The translations under genes were made by a program, and so were the position numbers. 64,000 nucleotides of DNA from Akebia trifoliata (taxonomy: Eukaryota > Streptophyta > Magnoliopsida > Ranunculales > Lardizabalaceae), in NCBI GenBank assembly GCA_017979445.1, contig CM030711.1, forward strand, positions 8,029,221 to 8,093,220, written 5' to 3'. Positions 25,357 through 36,860 of this stretch are shown in pieces (positions within the stretch are counted from its first letter, which is position 1; every line of letters starts with the position of its first letter). The notes under the pieces were generated by a model. That model was given only the letters and a program-made list of their open reading frames with translations, made no database searches and was not told the origin of the DNA.

Positions 25357-25841
25357 GTTCTATTAAGTATAGATGCATCTCAATAGAGTTTCTAAAGTAA
25401 ATTCATTTTCAAGTTGACTGGGTGGAGTTGATTTAATGATTTATCGAGTTGACTCCAATGGGTGTTTCAAGATTGAATCACCGTAAAATCCAATAGAGTC
25501 GACTCAGGGTCTCCAAACTATGATAGAGAGGATTAGTTGAATAAATATTGTTCCTTAGATTAAAAATAATAAGGGAAATTGGGAATAAAAACAATTAATA
25601 AATTTGGGAGTTCCACTATTGAAGATCTCACAAAAATAAACATCATCACTTTACAAGTATATAAATATAAATTGAAGAATTGTAAAAAATAAAAATAAAA
25701 AGGAAAATTAAATAAAATAATAATAATAAAATTGGGAACTCCACTACAATGAAGATCTCACAAAAATAATCATCATCTCATTCATTTTGGTTGCAATGAT
25801 TATTTTTGGTTGCCTCACACGCATGCCCCTCTCCCCCACTC

Positions 25842-25848
25842 TATATAT
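25842..25848 (+). promoter_or_regulatory. TATA box of the SAMDC gene
   Basis: TATATAT in a GC/CT-rich surrounding (CCCCCACTCTATATATCCC), about 95 bases before the chosen start codon. This would place transcription start near 25870-25880, downstream of the in-frame ATG at 25787, and supports the start at 25943. Confidence 0.6.
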
Positions 25849-25942
25849 CCCATCTTATTCACTTCTTATCCCCCATACCCACATCTTTCTCAGTCTCCAA
25901 TTTCTCTCATTTTTACTATCTATTCTACTTCCTATTAGCCAT

Positions 25943-26959
25943 ATGGCTCTCTCTGGCTTTGAAGGCTTTGAAAAACGCCTAGAACTTCATTTTTCGGGTG
26001 ATGAACCGATGATCGGCATCGGACTTCGACAAATTGACTTCGAATTGCTAGAAGAAGTTCTCGATGCAGTCCAATGCACCGTGGTATCGGCGATTGGTAA
26101 TAGGTATTTGGATGCGTACGTATTATCGGAATCGAGCCTATTTGTGTACCCCTCAAAGATCATAATCAAGACTTGTGGTACTACCCAGCTTTTAAAATCC
26201 ATCCCTCTATTGATATCCCATGCTAGTGATATTGGTCTTAATGTGTGTCGATGTAGGTATACTAGGGGTGGTTTTATATTTCCTAATGCCCAACCTTTTC
26301 CTCACACCAGTTTTCGAGAAGAAGTTATGTATTTAGACGGATCTTTACCCGCCCATCTTTGTTATAGAAAAGCGAGTATTATGCCTTTTAAGAAGTTTTC
26401 ACACTCGTGGCATGTCTACACCGCCACAAGTGATGACCTACCACCTGTGGGCGATACGTTCACATTAGAGGTGTGCATGACCGAGCTCGATCGAGTACTT
26501 GCTCGGAACTTCTTCCGAAAGTTAGGTGACATTAATTCGGGTGATGTGGCTGGAAAGGAAATGACGGATTTGACAGGTATTGATGACATCAATCCCAATG
26601 CGCTCATATGTGATTTTGCATTCGATCCATGTGGGTACTCAATGAATGGGATTGATGGGGCTCGCTATTCGACAATACACGTGACACCTGAAGACGGATA
26701 TAGTTATGCAAGTTTCGAATGTGTCATGGGATCCAATGATGATGAACATAATGTTATCGAAGATGTATTGAAGAAAGTTGTACAAGTGTTTAGACCGGCG
26801 AAGATGTCAGTGTCGATGACATGTGCAAGGGATGGTGTATGGACACGTGTCATAGATGCGCTCAAGCCACTTGGCTTAAATTGTCGTACTTGTACAATCG
26901 ATGAATTTCCCTCGGCCGGAAATGTCATTTTTCAAACGTTTACCACTCGTCGGAAGTAG
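25943..26959 (+). CDS. SAMDC: S-adenosylmethionine decarboxylase proenzyme, BUD2/SAMDC4 type
   Basis: Decarboxylates S-adenosylmethionine to supply aminopropyl groups for spermidine, spermine and thermospermine. One uninterrupted exon, 338 residues from MALSGFEGFEKRLEL. The family's self-cleavage site LSESS is at residues 61-65 (cut before Ser64, which becomes the pyruvoyl group); the KTCGTT segment holds the conserved cysteine (Cys78); the glutamate-bearing FEGFEKRLEL lies at the N-terminus; CDFAFDPCGYSMNG and STIHVTPEDGYSYASFE mark the C-terminal half. GFEGFEKRLEL, LCYRKAS and GKEMT fit the BUD2/SAMDC4 branch better than SAMDC1-3, from memory. The frame is open upstream to an ATG at 25787 (52 extra codons, hydrophobic), but a TATA box lies in between and the family starts at MA-SGFEGFEKR, so I start at 25943. 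No conserved SAMDC upstream-ORF peptide was seen in the leader. Confidence 0.95.
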   Translation: MALSGFEGFEKRLELHFSGDEPMIGIGLRQIDFELLEEVLDAVQCTVVSAIGNRYLDAYVLSESSLFVYPSKIIIKTCGTTQLLKSIPLLISHASDIGLNVCRCRYTRGGFIFPNAQPFPHTSFREEVMYLDGSLPAHLCYRKASIMPFKKFSHSWHVYTATSDDLPPVGDTFTLEVCMTELDRVLARNFFRKLGDINSGDVAGKEMTDLTGIDDINPNALICDFAFDPCGYSMNGIDGARYSTIHVTPEDGYSYASFECVMGSNDDEHNVIEDVLKKVVQVFRPAKMSVSMTCARDGVWTRVIDALKPLGLNCRTCTIDEFPSAGNVIFQTFTTRRK

Positions 26960-29661
26960 CCGAAAACTTTGTGTGCTTGCTAGACACATAAGGAACATAG
27001 AGAAGAGGGAGGGAGTTGAGGTTAGAATTCAAAATTTTTGTGATGATGTATGGTGGATTATGCATGATGCATGATGCATGATGGTTGATGGATGATGATG
27101 TGGAATGATGTTGATGGGAGGGATGATGTTGAGGCTACAACTTGCAATGGGTGGGATCATCATGATAATGCACCCCACTTAGGTGTGTCACGCCTAAGAT
27201 TTTGAAGATGGGTTTTTGGTGGGGGGTTGAGGTGACACTATTGAGGGGTTTTTGCTTCTCCCTCTCTTGTCTCTTGTGGTTTTAAAATGGTACAAAATGA
27301 CACTTTTTTTTTTCTTTTCTTTTAATCTTCTCTTTTCTTTTATCTTTTCTAGGATTCTCTTTCCAATCTTATCTTTTATTTTTTTTAATATTTGTCATTT
27401 TCTATGATTCTCTTCTGTCTCCTTTGTCTTCTTTGGATGATATAATGGGTCCTTTTTTAATGATGTGGAGATTTGATTTAGTGGATCTATATAAGTTACA
27501 ACACATATTTCCAAAAGTCAACCTGATTAATTAATATCAACCGTCCAATGTATAGACCTCTTTGTGAAACATCCTTCATAAAAGCACTTACAAAACAAGA
27601 CTCAAGCCAGGTTTGATCTTCTCCATCAAACCAACGGCTGAGATGGAAGGATGTTACTTAGGGATGTCCAGAAGGAAACCATAATTTGGGCTAAAGGCAC
27701 AAGCCATGAGGTTGGGCTTGTGTTCAGAGCCCATTTAATAAATGGATTGGGCCGTTAGTGCCAAGTTTGCTCCTCCCATGTCAGGCCTTCTTTGGCCGAC
27801 TAATATGACCTGTTGGTAGTGCCACGTGTCATTTTAATAGATCAATATATTATTACTTAAGAGTTTGTGTATTGCCACACCAACTTTTCATTACCACGCA
27901 CCAATCGGATAATTATTTTAACTGTCCACCCATTTCTTCTTCTTCAAACCCAACATTATATTATCAAAATGAATCCGAACTGTTTCAAAGACCCAAAATC
28001 TATATTTTTTTTTTCCATTGGACTCTTTCATCAATTGCTATAAATATTAACTACTTCGCCATATTTTTCTTTCTTTCTATCGGTCTTTTTTTTTTTTAAC
28101 AAAAATAATACAAGATGGCTCCACGTGCGAAAGTCTTTCAAAGAAGACAATTGAGAAGCTCTATGTATCCTTCTTTTATCCATATAATGGAGTCCTAGTC
28201 CATCAACAATGGTTTTGAGCATCTCTTCTTTGTGTGTGCTACGTGAGCTCAGAAGGGCAAGCCAAGCGCGGATCCGAAGGCAAGGACATTGCTAGCCACA
28301 AAACATAATTTGGCCACAATTTCTTCATCAAACGACATATATATATATATATATTTTTTGAAGAAATAGAACGCCTTGGGGTTCGAGATTATCTATCTCA
28401 TCTAACACACCCACTTTGGCTTTCTACATAGAAGGCCATGCCACCTGATTAGAAGAACAAACATCCTCAATAATCTTCTAAGATTTCTTAAAACTTAGTA
28501 AGGTAATCCTTGTCACTGTTAAACAGATGGGCTTTCCTTCACCGTATACTATTCTTCAAAATACTTAATAAAAACCCCATTGTATTCTAAAAAGGCTCTC
28601 TATGTCTGCTTTAGTTCAAATGAAAAGAGCCATAATAGAGGCAATATATGTACACTAAAGCACCAATACAACCTAGCAAAATGACAGACACAGCCAGTGC
28701 CGACACATAAAACATAGAATCTACGATATAGAAGCAGATTGAGGATGTAAATTTTGTGATTAAGGTCCTAACTTGGTACGCCAACAAATCGCTATAAATT
28801 CACAAAGTTTTGTGCACCATCTTTTGCGGTTATTTGTCATAAGGTGAAGTTTTGCATGATTTTTTAAGGAAATCAATCGAGGTGAGCAGAAAATCACATA
28901 GGCCAGTAAAAATTTGCAGCAATTTGTGCAAGGAGACCAAGAAACAAAGACCCATGGACTGCATTTTTGTTACCCAATTTTACAGCAATTTTCGCGGTTA
29001 TACGCATCTGGGCCTACGACATGTTAGCCACTACAATTTGCGAGGGTGACAATTAAAATAAAGCTCAAATAAGCTTCATAAAATTGAAAAAACTAAAATT
29101 AAGACCAGAAAGAAAATATGTGAGATATGCAAATTTGGTTTAAATTCTAAGATTTTCTTAATTTGATTAACAGCTTGTTAAAAAAAATAGAAAATCTCAA
29201 TTTATTAAGATTTGTAAGTTTTCAAAAACTTTAGTTAACTTACAAGTTATTCTAAGTATACATTCTTTTTACTTATTACCAATTAGACTACTATTGAATT
29301 TGCATTTGTATGTCCACACTCTTTTACTGCTCACCAACATTTAGGTTCAGTATCAAACAGATATAAGTTTTAATGGAAACTTTTTTCTAGGCTTCTTTGG
29401 TTTTCAAAAATTCAGTTTTTTTATAATAAAAAAATCAAATCAAATAGGTATAAAGGTAAATTCATTACAAAAGATTCATAGAGACGGATAAATTAATCCG
29501 ACTATGTATATATTTTAAAACCGTATGTGATTATGTAATTCTTTAAAAGAAAATTATCCATCTATTAAAACGCCAAAGTTAAAATTTACAGTAGATACTT
29601 GGATTGAAACTATAGAAAAGATTAAGAAATCACCAAGTTTTGGTAGAGTTTGGGGTTTAAG
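26960..29661. other. 3' region of SAMDC and intergenic DNA
   Basis: Just after SAMDC come short direct repeats of TGCATGATGCATGATG (about 27060-27085). The rest is AT-rich with a TA run at about 28340-28357. No coding family, RNA gene or clear element was recognised; the frames at 27872-28099 and 28852-29049 look fortuitous. Confidence 0.45.
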
Positions 29662-30449
29662 TAAGGGTAAATAATTCAATTTATGATTTATAACACATTT
29701 AGTCGACAGAGTTGGATTGAATTTGGAGTTCAATTTGGTATTAATACACATTTGAACCAACTAGTTGAGTTGACTCGGCTATGATAAAAATTCTTTTGTG
29801 TTTCGCCACCATCCAATGAGTTGTTTATAAATAAAACAATGTTGGTGTGGTAATATAAGTCTCACTGATTGTAGTTCCCACATATACTTATTCATAGTAT
29901 CTGTCATCTTTCAAGTAGGAACAAGAGATTCATGTATTATTTTGTCAATAAATTCTTAAAAACTAATGATTTTGACTCCACCCCTACCCCCCTACTTCCC
30001 CATATTCTCTTGATGTGGCATGTGCTAGAACTATATATATATTTTCCTCGGGACACACTACCACTACGTGAAAATTGAAAAATTCGACAGAAAAAATTGA
30101 TGGGCCAAAGCCCACAAATTTTAGAAACTGAATTTTGACAATCTAGGACAGTCAAAATTCTTGATGTTCCCAAATTTGACGGCTTAGAATTGTCAAATTT
30201 CTCTCATCCTTCTGTAATTTGACAGTTTCGACCTATTGAAAAAAAATTTAACATTGAAAAATTCGACACCAATTTGATCTCTTGGCCTGTCGAATTTTAT
30301 GAAATTTGACAGCCCAAGACCGTCAAATTTGGACTTTTTTCACATTGTATACTGCACATATGTTCTAGTGCATGCCACGTTAGGAGAGTATGTCAGAGGT
30401 AGAGGGGGAGAGGAGGGAGGGGACAGAAAATCACGACTCATTCTTAAAT
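29662..30449 (+). repeat. Arm A of a large inverted repeat
   Basis: Pairs in inverse orientation with 31084-31880. Diagnostic matches include ATTTATGATTTATA at its outer end, AATGAGTTGTTTATAAATAAA, GACTCCACCCCTACCCCCC, TGGCATGTGCTAGAAC and, at the inner end, ACTCATTCTTAAATG. It contains a CACTA-type MITE (30062-30349). Non-coding on both strands. Confidence 0.85.
30062..30349. mobile_element. CACTA-type MITE, copy 1
   Basis: 288 bp, begins CACTACGTGAAAATTG and ends TTTTTTCACATTGTA, with TAC on both sides (30059-30061, 30350-30352), the 3-bp duplication typical of CACTA elements. Inside are many direct and inverted copies of AATTTGAC and GTCAAATT, like CACTA subterminal repeats. No coding capacity. 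Confidence 0.75.
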
Positions 30450-31083
30450 GATATTTAGGTCATTTCCAATTAATATTTGAGAAATCCCGGTCAAGAGGCA
30501 ATGTTCTCAACAAAAAATTAAAGAGGTGAAGAAATGGGGACAAATGTCATCAACAAAATTAAACCGAATTAATATCAGTTCGGTTTGGTTAAATTTGGTT
30601 CTATGAATTGCCAATATTCTACAACTCTTCTTCGAAGCAATTTATTTTATTTAATAAATAAATAAATAATGAACATGGAATTTTATATAGGGTTAGGATC
30701 CCTTAAATAACCATATGCATATGATTATAATAAATTATCCAAACTAGAGTTTCTCTATATATGCCCTCAAGAGGATGAGATTCTTTTACCATTCCAAGGT
30801 TTGGAGTTTTTGTGAAGAAACTAAAATTAAAACTAGCAAAAGTGGATTATTCTAAATTGAGAAGAAATTCTCGATGACAAGGCAGAGCGAGAAATGGGTG
30901 CAAGAATTCATGGTCTACATTGTCGTTATTCAGCTTAGCTCTTATCATAAGCTAGTAAAAAATAAGTATAACCGGCCTACTTTACTATTATTTCTTTAGT
31001 CAATGTAGGACTAAATTTTTTATAATGAAATACAAAAAATGAAAATTAGAAGCATCGAAATAATTTTCTTTGGATTTTCATAT
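30450..31083 (+). repeat. Segment B, spacer of palindrome A and arm of a second palindrome
   Basis: About 634 bases lying between arms A and A'. An inverted copy lies at about 32505-33270. Matching landmarks: TCAAGAGGCAATG, GGGTTAGGATCCCTT, CTCTATATATGCCCTCAAGAGGAT and CTACATTGTCGT. Non-coding. Confidence 0.82.
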
Positions 31084-31880
31084 TTCATTTAAGAATGAAT
31101 CGTGATTTTCTGTCCCCCCTTCCCCTTCCCCTTCCCCTCCCCTTCTGCCTCTGACATACTCTCCAACGTGGCATGTGCTAGAACATATGTGCAGTACACA
31201 ATGTGAAAAAAGTCCAAATTTGAAGGCCTTGGACTGTCAAATTTCATAAAATTTGACAAACCAAGAAATCGAATTGGTGTCGAATTTTTCGTTGTCAAAT
31301 TTTTTTTCAACGGGCCGAAACTGTCAAATTATTGAAGGATGAGAGAAATTTGACATTTCTAAGCTGTCAAATATGGGAATATCAAGAATTTTGAGGGTCC
31401 TAGACCGTCAAAATTCAATTTCTAAAATTTGTGGGCCTTGGCCCGTCAAATTTTCCAGTTTTCACATAGTGGTAGTGTGTTCCAAGGAAAAAATGTATAT
31501 GGTTCTAGCACATGCTACATTAAGAGAATATGGGAAAATAGGGGGGTAGGGGCGGAGTCAAAATCATTAGTCTTTAAGAATTTATTGACAAAATAATACA
31601 TGAATCTATTGTTCCTACTTGAAAGATGACACATATTATGAATAGGTATATGTGGGAACTACAATCAGTAAGACTTATATTACCACACCAGCATTGTTTT
31701 ATTTATAAACAACTCATTGTATGGTGGCAAAACACAAAAGAATTTTTATCATAGCCGAGTCAACTCAACTAGTTGGTTCAAATGTGTATTAATACCAAAT
31801 TGAACTCCAAATTCAATCCAAGTCTGTCTACTTGAATTTTGTGTCAACTAAACGTGATATAAATCATAAATAGAAACAGG
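31084..31880 (-). repeat. Arm A' of the large inverted repeat
   Basis: Inverted copy of 29662-30449 with scattered substitutions and small indels, judged by eye. It carries the second CACTA-type MITE (31197-31471) and a CCCCTT microsatellite at about 31112-31144 that replaces the purine tract of arm A. Confidence 0.85.
31197..31471. mobile_element. CACTA-type MITE, copy 2
   Basis: 275 bp, inverted relative to copy 1. Ends CACAATGTGAAAAAAG and CAGTTTTCACATAGTG, flanked by GTA on both sides (31194-31196, 31472-31474). This copy keeps a proper TAGTG terminus where copy 1 has TTGTA at its other end. Same internal GTCAAATT repeats. Confidence 0.78.
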
Positions 31881-31881
31881 A

Positions 31882-32495
31882 GTGGAGCCAGGATTTTCCT
31901 GTAGTGGGGGCAAACTATAGTTAGTTGTATGGTAAAGATGAATGGTTTTAGGGAGAAATTAAGAGGTTTTAGTTAGAAGTTGAAGAAAATGATATTTAGG
32001 TCATTTTCAATTAATATTTGAAAAGCCTCGGTCAAGAGGCAATGTCATCAACAAAAAATTGAAGAGGTGAGGGAGTGGGGACAAATGGGGCATGTAATTA
32101 GTTGAAAATATAGGGGTGTCTCAAAGTTCTGTGGGGGCCAAAATTGGAGGGAGGTGAGGGTGTGGGGGCAAATGGGGAGAGGTGAGGGAGTGGGGACAAA
32201 TGAGGCATGTAATTTGTTGAAAAATATAGGGGTGTCTCAAAGTTCTATGAGGGCAATAATTGGAGAGAGGTGAGGGTGTGGGGGCAAATGGGGCATGTAA
32301 TTAGTTGAAAAATATAGAGGTGTCTCAAAGTTCTATGAGGGCAATAATTGGAGGGAGGTGAGGGTGTGGGGGCAAATGGGGAGAGAGGTGAGGGAGTGAG
32401 GACAAATGAGGCATGTAATTAGTTGAAAATATAGGGGTGTCTCAAAGTTTTGTGGGGCATTTGCCCCCACCAGCTCCTTACTAGCTCCGCCCCTG
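31882..32495. mobile_element. Non-autonomous element with internal tandem repeats
   Basis: About 615 bases. The left end AGTGGAGCCAGGATTTTCC...GTGGGGGCAAA and the right end TTTGCCCCCACCAGC...GCTCCGCCCCT are inverted and similar. Inside, a unit of roughly 110-120 bases containing GGGGCAAATGGGG, GGCATGTAATTAGTTG and GTGTCTCAAAGTTCT is repeated about four times. The left quarter (TTAGGTCATTTTCAATTAAT, AAGAGGCAATG) is also found inside segment B and its inverted copy, which shows the elements share sequence. Confidence 0.65.
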
Positions 32496-32504
32496 GAAGG
32501 GGGG

Positions 32505-33270
32505 ACAGAAAATCATAACTCATTCTTAAATGAAATATGAAAATCGAAAGAAAATTATTTCGATGCTTCTGATTTTCATTTTTTGTATTTCATTATAAGA
32601 AATTTAGTCCTACATTGACTAAAGAAAGAATAGTAAAGTAGGTTATAATTATTTTTGGCTAGCTTATGATAAGAGCTAAGCCGAATGACGACAATGTAGA
32701 CCATAAATTCTTGCACCCATTTCTTGCTCTGCTTTGTCATCGAGAATTTCTTCTCAATTTAGAATAATCCACTTTTGCTAGTTTTAATTTTAATTTCTTC
32801 ACAAAAACTCCAAACCTTGGAACGGTAAAAGAATCTTATCCTCTTGAGGGCATATATAGAGAAACTTTAGTTTGGATAATTTATTATAATCATATGTATA
32901 TGGTTATTCAAGGGATCCTAACCCTATATAAAATTTCAGGTTCATTATTTATTTATTTATAAATAAAATATGTTGCTTCGAAGCAGGGTTGTAGAATATT
33001 GGCACTTCATAGAACCGAATTTAATCAAACTGAATTGATCTTAATTTGGTTTAATTTTATTGAAGACATTTGTCTCCACTTCTTCACTTCTTTAATTTTT
33101 TATTGAGGACATTGCCTCTTGATCAGGACTTCTCAAATATTAATTGGAAATGACCTAAATATCATTTTCTTCAACTTCTAACTAAAAACCTCTTAATTTC
33201 TCTCTAAAACCATTCATGTTCACTATACAACTAACCATAGTTTGCCGCCACTATAGGAAAATCTTGACTC
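32505..33270 (-). repeat. Arm B' of the second large inverted repeat
   Basis: Inverted copy of segment B (30450-31083) and its borders, continuing into a sequence matching the left end of the 31882-32495 element (GTTTGCCGCCACTATAGG, then ATCTTGACTCTGCCC). Non-coding. Confidence 0.82.
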
Positions 33271-34736
33271 TGCCCATGGGTAAATTCCCAAATAATTATC
33301 GAAGTTTTCAAAAATATCAAAAGTGTTACATGTGTTGACACAACTATCACGTAATGTTGACAAAATATTATTAAATTGTCAACCTTAACAACATTTCAGA
33401 AATACCGACAACTTTTGTAATTATTTGGGAGAGCCTCCAAAATAAGGGTTATGGGTAATCCAAAAACTAGACAAGTCATGCAACATTATAAGCTCATTGG
33501 AGCAAAAGCCTATTAAATTTTTTTTAATGATTCTTCCAAATGAACATGGGTAAGAACGTACTGCAGTATCCCTTTTTTTTATTTATTTGTTGGGACCCCA
33601 ATATTCACTTGTTGCACCCAATAAAATAGAGAACTTATATTGGCACACCAATATTTTTCTTGTTGTACCTTAATTAAAAATGAAAAGTAGGTGAATTTGG
33701 AGAGAATAGCATGCCATATTCAAATTTTAGGACAGAATATTAAGTCTCACAATTTGCTCTTTTTGATATCCAAGATCAATGAATCAAAACTATAGGAAAA
33801 TCTAGATTGGATCACATTTAATTCTCTTGAATATCACATGTTTCTTGTGAATCTCTTTGTTTTGGTAATTATGCGCTTACATGAACTTACTATTGAAAAA
33901 CAGCATTCTGTGACTTTCTCAGCTTGTATAATTTCTATTGGTGTTATGAGAAAATTCTGGTGTGAAAATGTTAGTTTTTATTTTAAATGGTATATTTTAA
34001 TCTTTATTTGGGGTGGATAAATAATTTAAGTAATTGGGATGTAACAAATAACAGTTGGAGTGTCAATAGAAGCTCTCAATATAAAAAAGGGTGAATCTTC
34101 ATTTCGTGTGCTGAATATGACGAAAGTCCAAGTTCGGTACACTATTCATTTTAATTCTCAAAACATGCACTCGTCATTTTTATAATCTATGAATTTGTGA
34201 GTTCGTCACTTTTAATATCTACGAATTTGTAGATATACCAATGAATTCATTGATTATAGAAATGAAGAATTCACTCGAAATGCATGTTTTGAGAATTAAA
34301 ATGAACAGTGTACTGAAATTGGAATTTGGAGATAAGTTGCACACGTTTTGAGAAAAATCCTTATAAAAAAGAGAATTTCTATTAACACGATTTAAAATTG
34401 GAACTAACATTTTCACATCAAAATTTTCTTCATAATACTTTAACAAGATAAAAACGAAAGAGCCACAAATTGTGACTATCAATAATAACTCGTCAAAAAG
34501 AATGAGTTCGCATCAACGTTGATTGTCTATTCCCACATCATGATGTTGATCTCGTGCTCTTCGTCCTCCGATATCTCTCTATTAAAAAGAAAAGAAAATA
34601 TCCATACCCATCGTTCTTTCATAAAGTGAGAGAATGATATTCTCCCTCAATCAATTTTTGTTTTTTTTATATAAATTTAGTTGGAGTGTGATAAGTAAAA
34701 GTTGGGGTGCCAATATAAGTTCTCTATAAGAGAGGG

Positions 34737-34777
<41 letters not shown>

Positions 34778-36192
34778 GAGGAAAATCCAAAATAAGAAAG
34801 ATGTTACTTCTTGATCGACCATCTAGAGTTGATCCATTTCAATCCTATTGGACAACATCATTCTTTATGTTCTTACAAATCATCTATTCTTCTTCTTAAG
34901 AAAACCTGTTTATACTCTTTTGTGATCTCTCCACCTTTGTAGACCCTTAGAATTCCTTTTCATATTCTTATATATATATTTTCATTATTTTTTGAGAAAT
35001 ACTTTCCTTACTAATTTAGTAAAGATTTTCAGCCTTACTCAGAGTCGTTTTGCCCAAGGGAATTAACACATTAGCAATCCTGCACTGCCCTCTAAATTTC
35101 ATCCAAAATTTCCGACCCATTTTTTTTTCAATTTTTTTTTGTTTTGTTTTGTTTTGTTTTGTTTTGTGGGGGGCTTGATCTAAGGTTTTGAAAATGATAT
35201 CTTGTGAACTTCCACCGAACTTCCAAATTTAAAATTAAAATTCAACAGTGAAAAATAAATTTTTTGGATATTTTTTTTAAAAGTTCATATAATTTTGTTA
35301 TCCACAACCCCAAGGCACTGAATCATGATTTTGGATGCCGAAAATTGAACCCAAGGACCCTTAGCAAGGGTGAAATCCTTACTTAACTTATTAAGGCTAC
35401 TTGAACTATTATATTTTTCTCTTAAAAAGTTTTATTCTTCCAACATTTGTTTTGTGATGGTCAATATTTTAAGTTATATTTTCTCTTTATTGGTTCTCTT
35501 CCCTTCCTTTCTCTCTCCCATGATCTCTTTCTCTCCCTCTCTTATTTTATTTTTTATTTTTTAAGAAGACAGCTTGAATGGTGAGAGAAAAAGCCAGTAA
35601 CCCCATCTTGGACAACAATTTAATTGTATGATTGGTGTGTTATGAGGATAAGCTGTCCTGCCAATATAAATTCACTATCTTGTCTTAAAAGATCTCCCAC
35701 TGTAAAAAGAAGAAAGAGAAAAAAAAAAAAAAAAACATTGTAATCATGAGAAAATAAGTGATGCCCTTACTTAAGCAGCAATGCATGGGACTTGCATTCA
35801 AAGCGTTAGAACAGTTTGAAACAACAAATACATGTGCAAGCATTTGTTTTTCTTAGATTATTTATCCCACCCTAGTTAAAGATCTAAGTCCCCACAAAAC
35901 CGTCATTCATTTGCCTTGGGATATGTATAATTACAAATTATTTTTTATGCATCCCGAGGCAAATGATCTACAGTCCTGTGATGAGGGCATCAGGGAGGTG
36001 TGTGTCACCGAGGGAGGGCACGACTCTTAAAAATTAAAACATAACATTCAAACATTACAATTGTTTGGTTGAAGTTATTATTTCAACACTACAAACTGTT
36101 AGAACACTTTAAAACATCTTCAACAATTATTTACAATTAAGATTAGGCTCATATAAAATCTTAAATTTAACAAATAGAAATATAGCGAGAGC

Positions 36193-36254
<62 letters not shown>

Positions 36255-36860
36255 TAGGCACTCAAAACTTTTACTTATTATCAATCATTAACTTATTTTT
36301 TAGGGTAAATTACCATTTTCGTGTACTGAACATCGCAAAATTGGATACATTGTTCATTTTAATTTCTAAAACATGTTTTCCAACGAGTTCATCACTTTTA
36401 TAATCAATAATCTCGCTAATAAAATACCAACAAACTTGTCGTTAAAAATATCAATAGTATTTGACTTTCACATTATCAATGATCTCGCTAGTAATTTATC
36501 AGCAAGATCACTAAATATAAAAATCACCTTAAAATTATTTGCGATCTTGCTTGTAATTTATCAACAAGATCGTTAATTATAAAAGTGGCGAAGTTGTTGG
36601 AAAACATGTTTTGGGAATTAAAATGAGCATTGTATCAAAACCAGAATTTTGTCATAAGTTGTGCACATTTACGGAAATCTCTATTTTTTTTCTAATTGGG
36701 ATGTTATAAGTAAAAGTTGGGGGTGCCAATAATAGCTCTTTTGTTTTAGTTTAATTGCACACCACGCAACCACGTGTCAAAATTTGATTTTCTAAAATCA
36801 GATACCATCCCAGGCAAGCAAGAACAACATGACAAACCAGAAACAAACAACAGCTCAACA
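33271..36860. repeat. Inverted-repeat elements with TATTGGCAC-type ends
   Basis: Several related non-coding elements are packed here. About 33629-34077 runs from GAGAACTTATATTGGCAC to GTGTCAATAGAAGCTCTC. About 34085-34355 is an inverted repeat built on AAAACATGC/GCATGTTTT and TTCATTTTAATTCTC. About 34370-34730 ends GGTGCCAATATAAGTTCTCT. About 36240-36745 runs from TTTTTATAGGCACTC to GTGCCAATAATAGCTC, with AAAACATGTTTTCCAAC inverted inside. GA microsatellites lie at about 34739-34773 and 36187-36248. A foldback of the GGGATACA family lies at about 35899-35986. No gene. Confidence 0.55.
35899..35986. mobile_element. Foldback element, GGGATACA family, short copy
   Basis: Arms ACCGTCATTCATTTGCCTTGGGATA and the inverted ATGCATCCCGAGGCAAATGATCTACAGT around a loop of about 25 bases. 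Non-coding. Confidence 0.6.

Noticed and set aside
25787..25942. 52-residue N-terminal extension of SAMDC
   Set aside because: A TATA box lies within it and the family starts at the internal Met; kept only as a finding.
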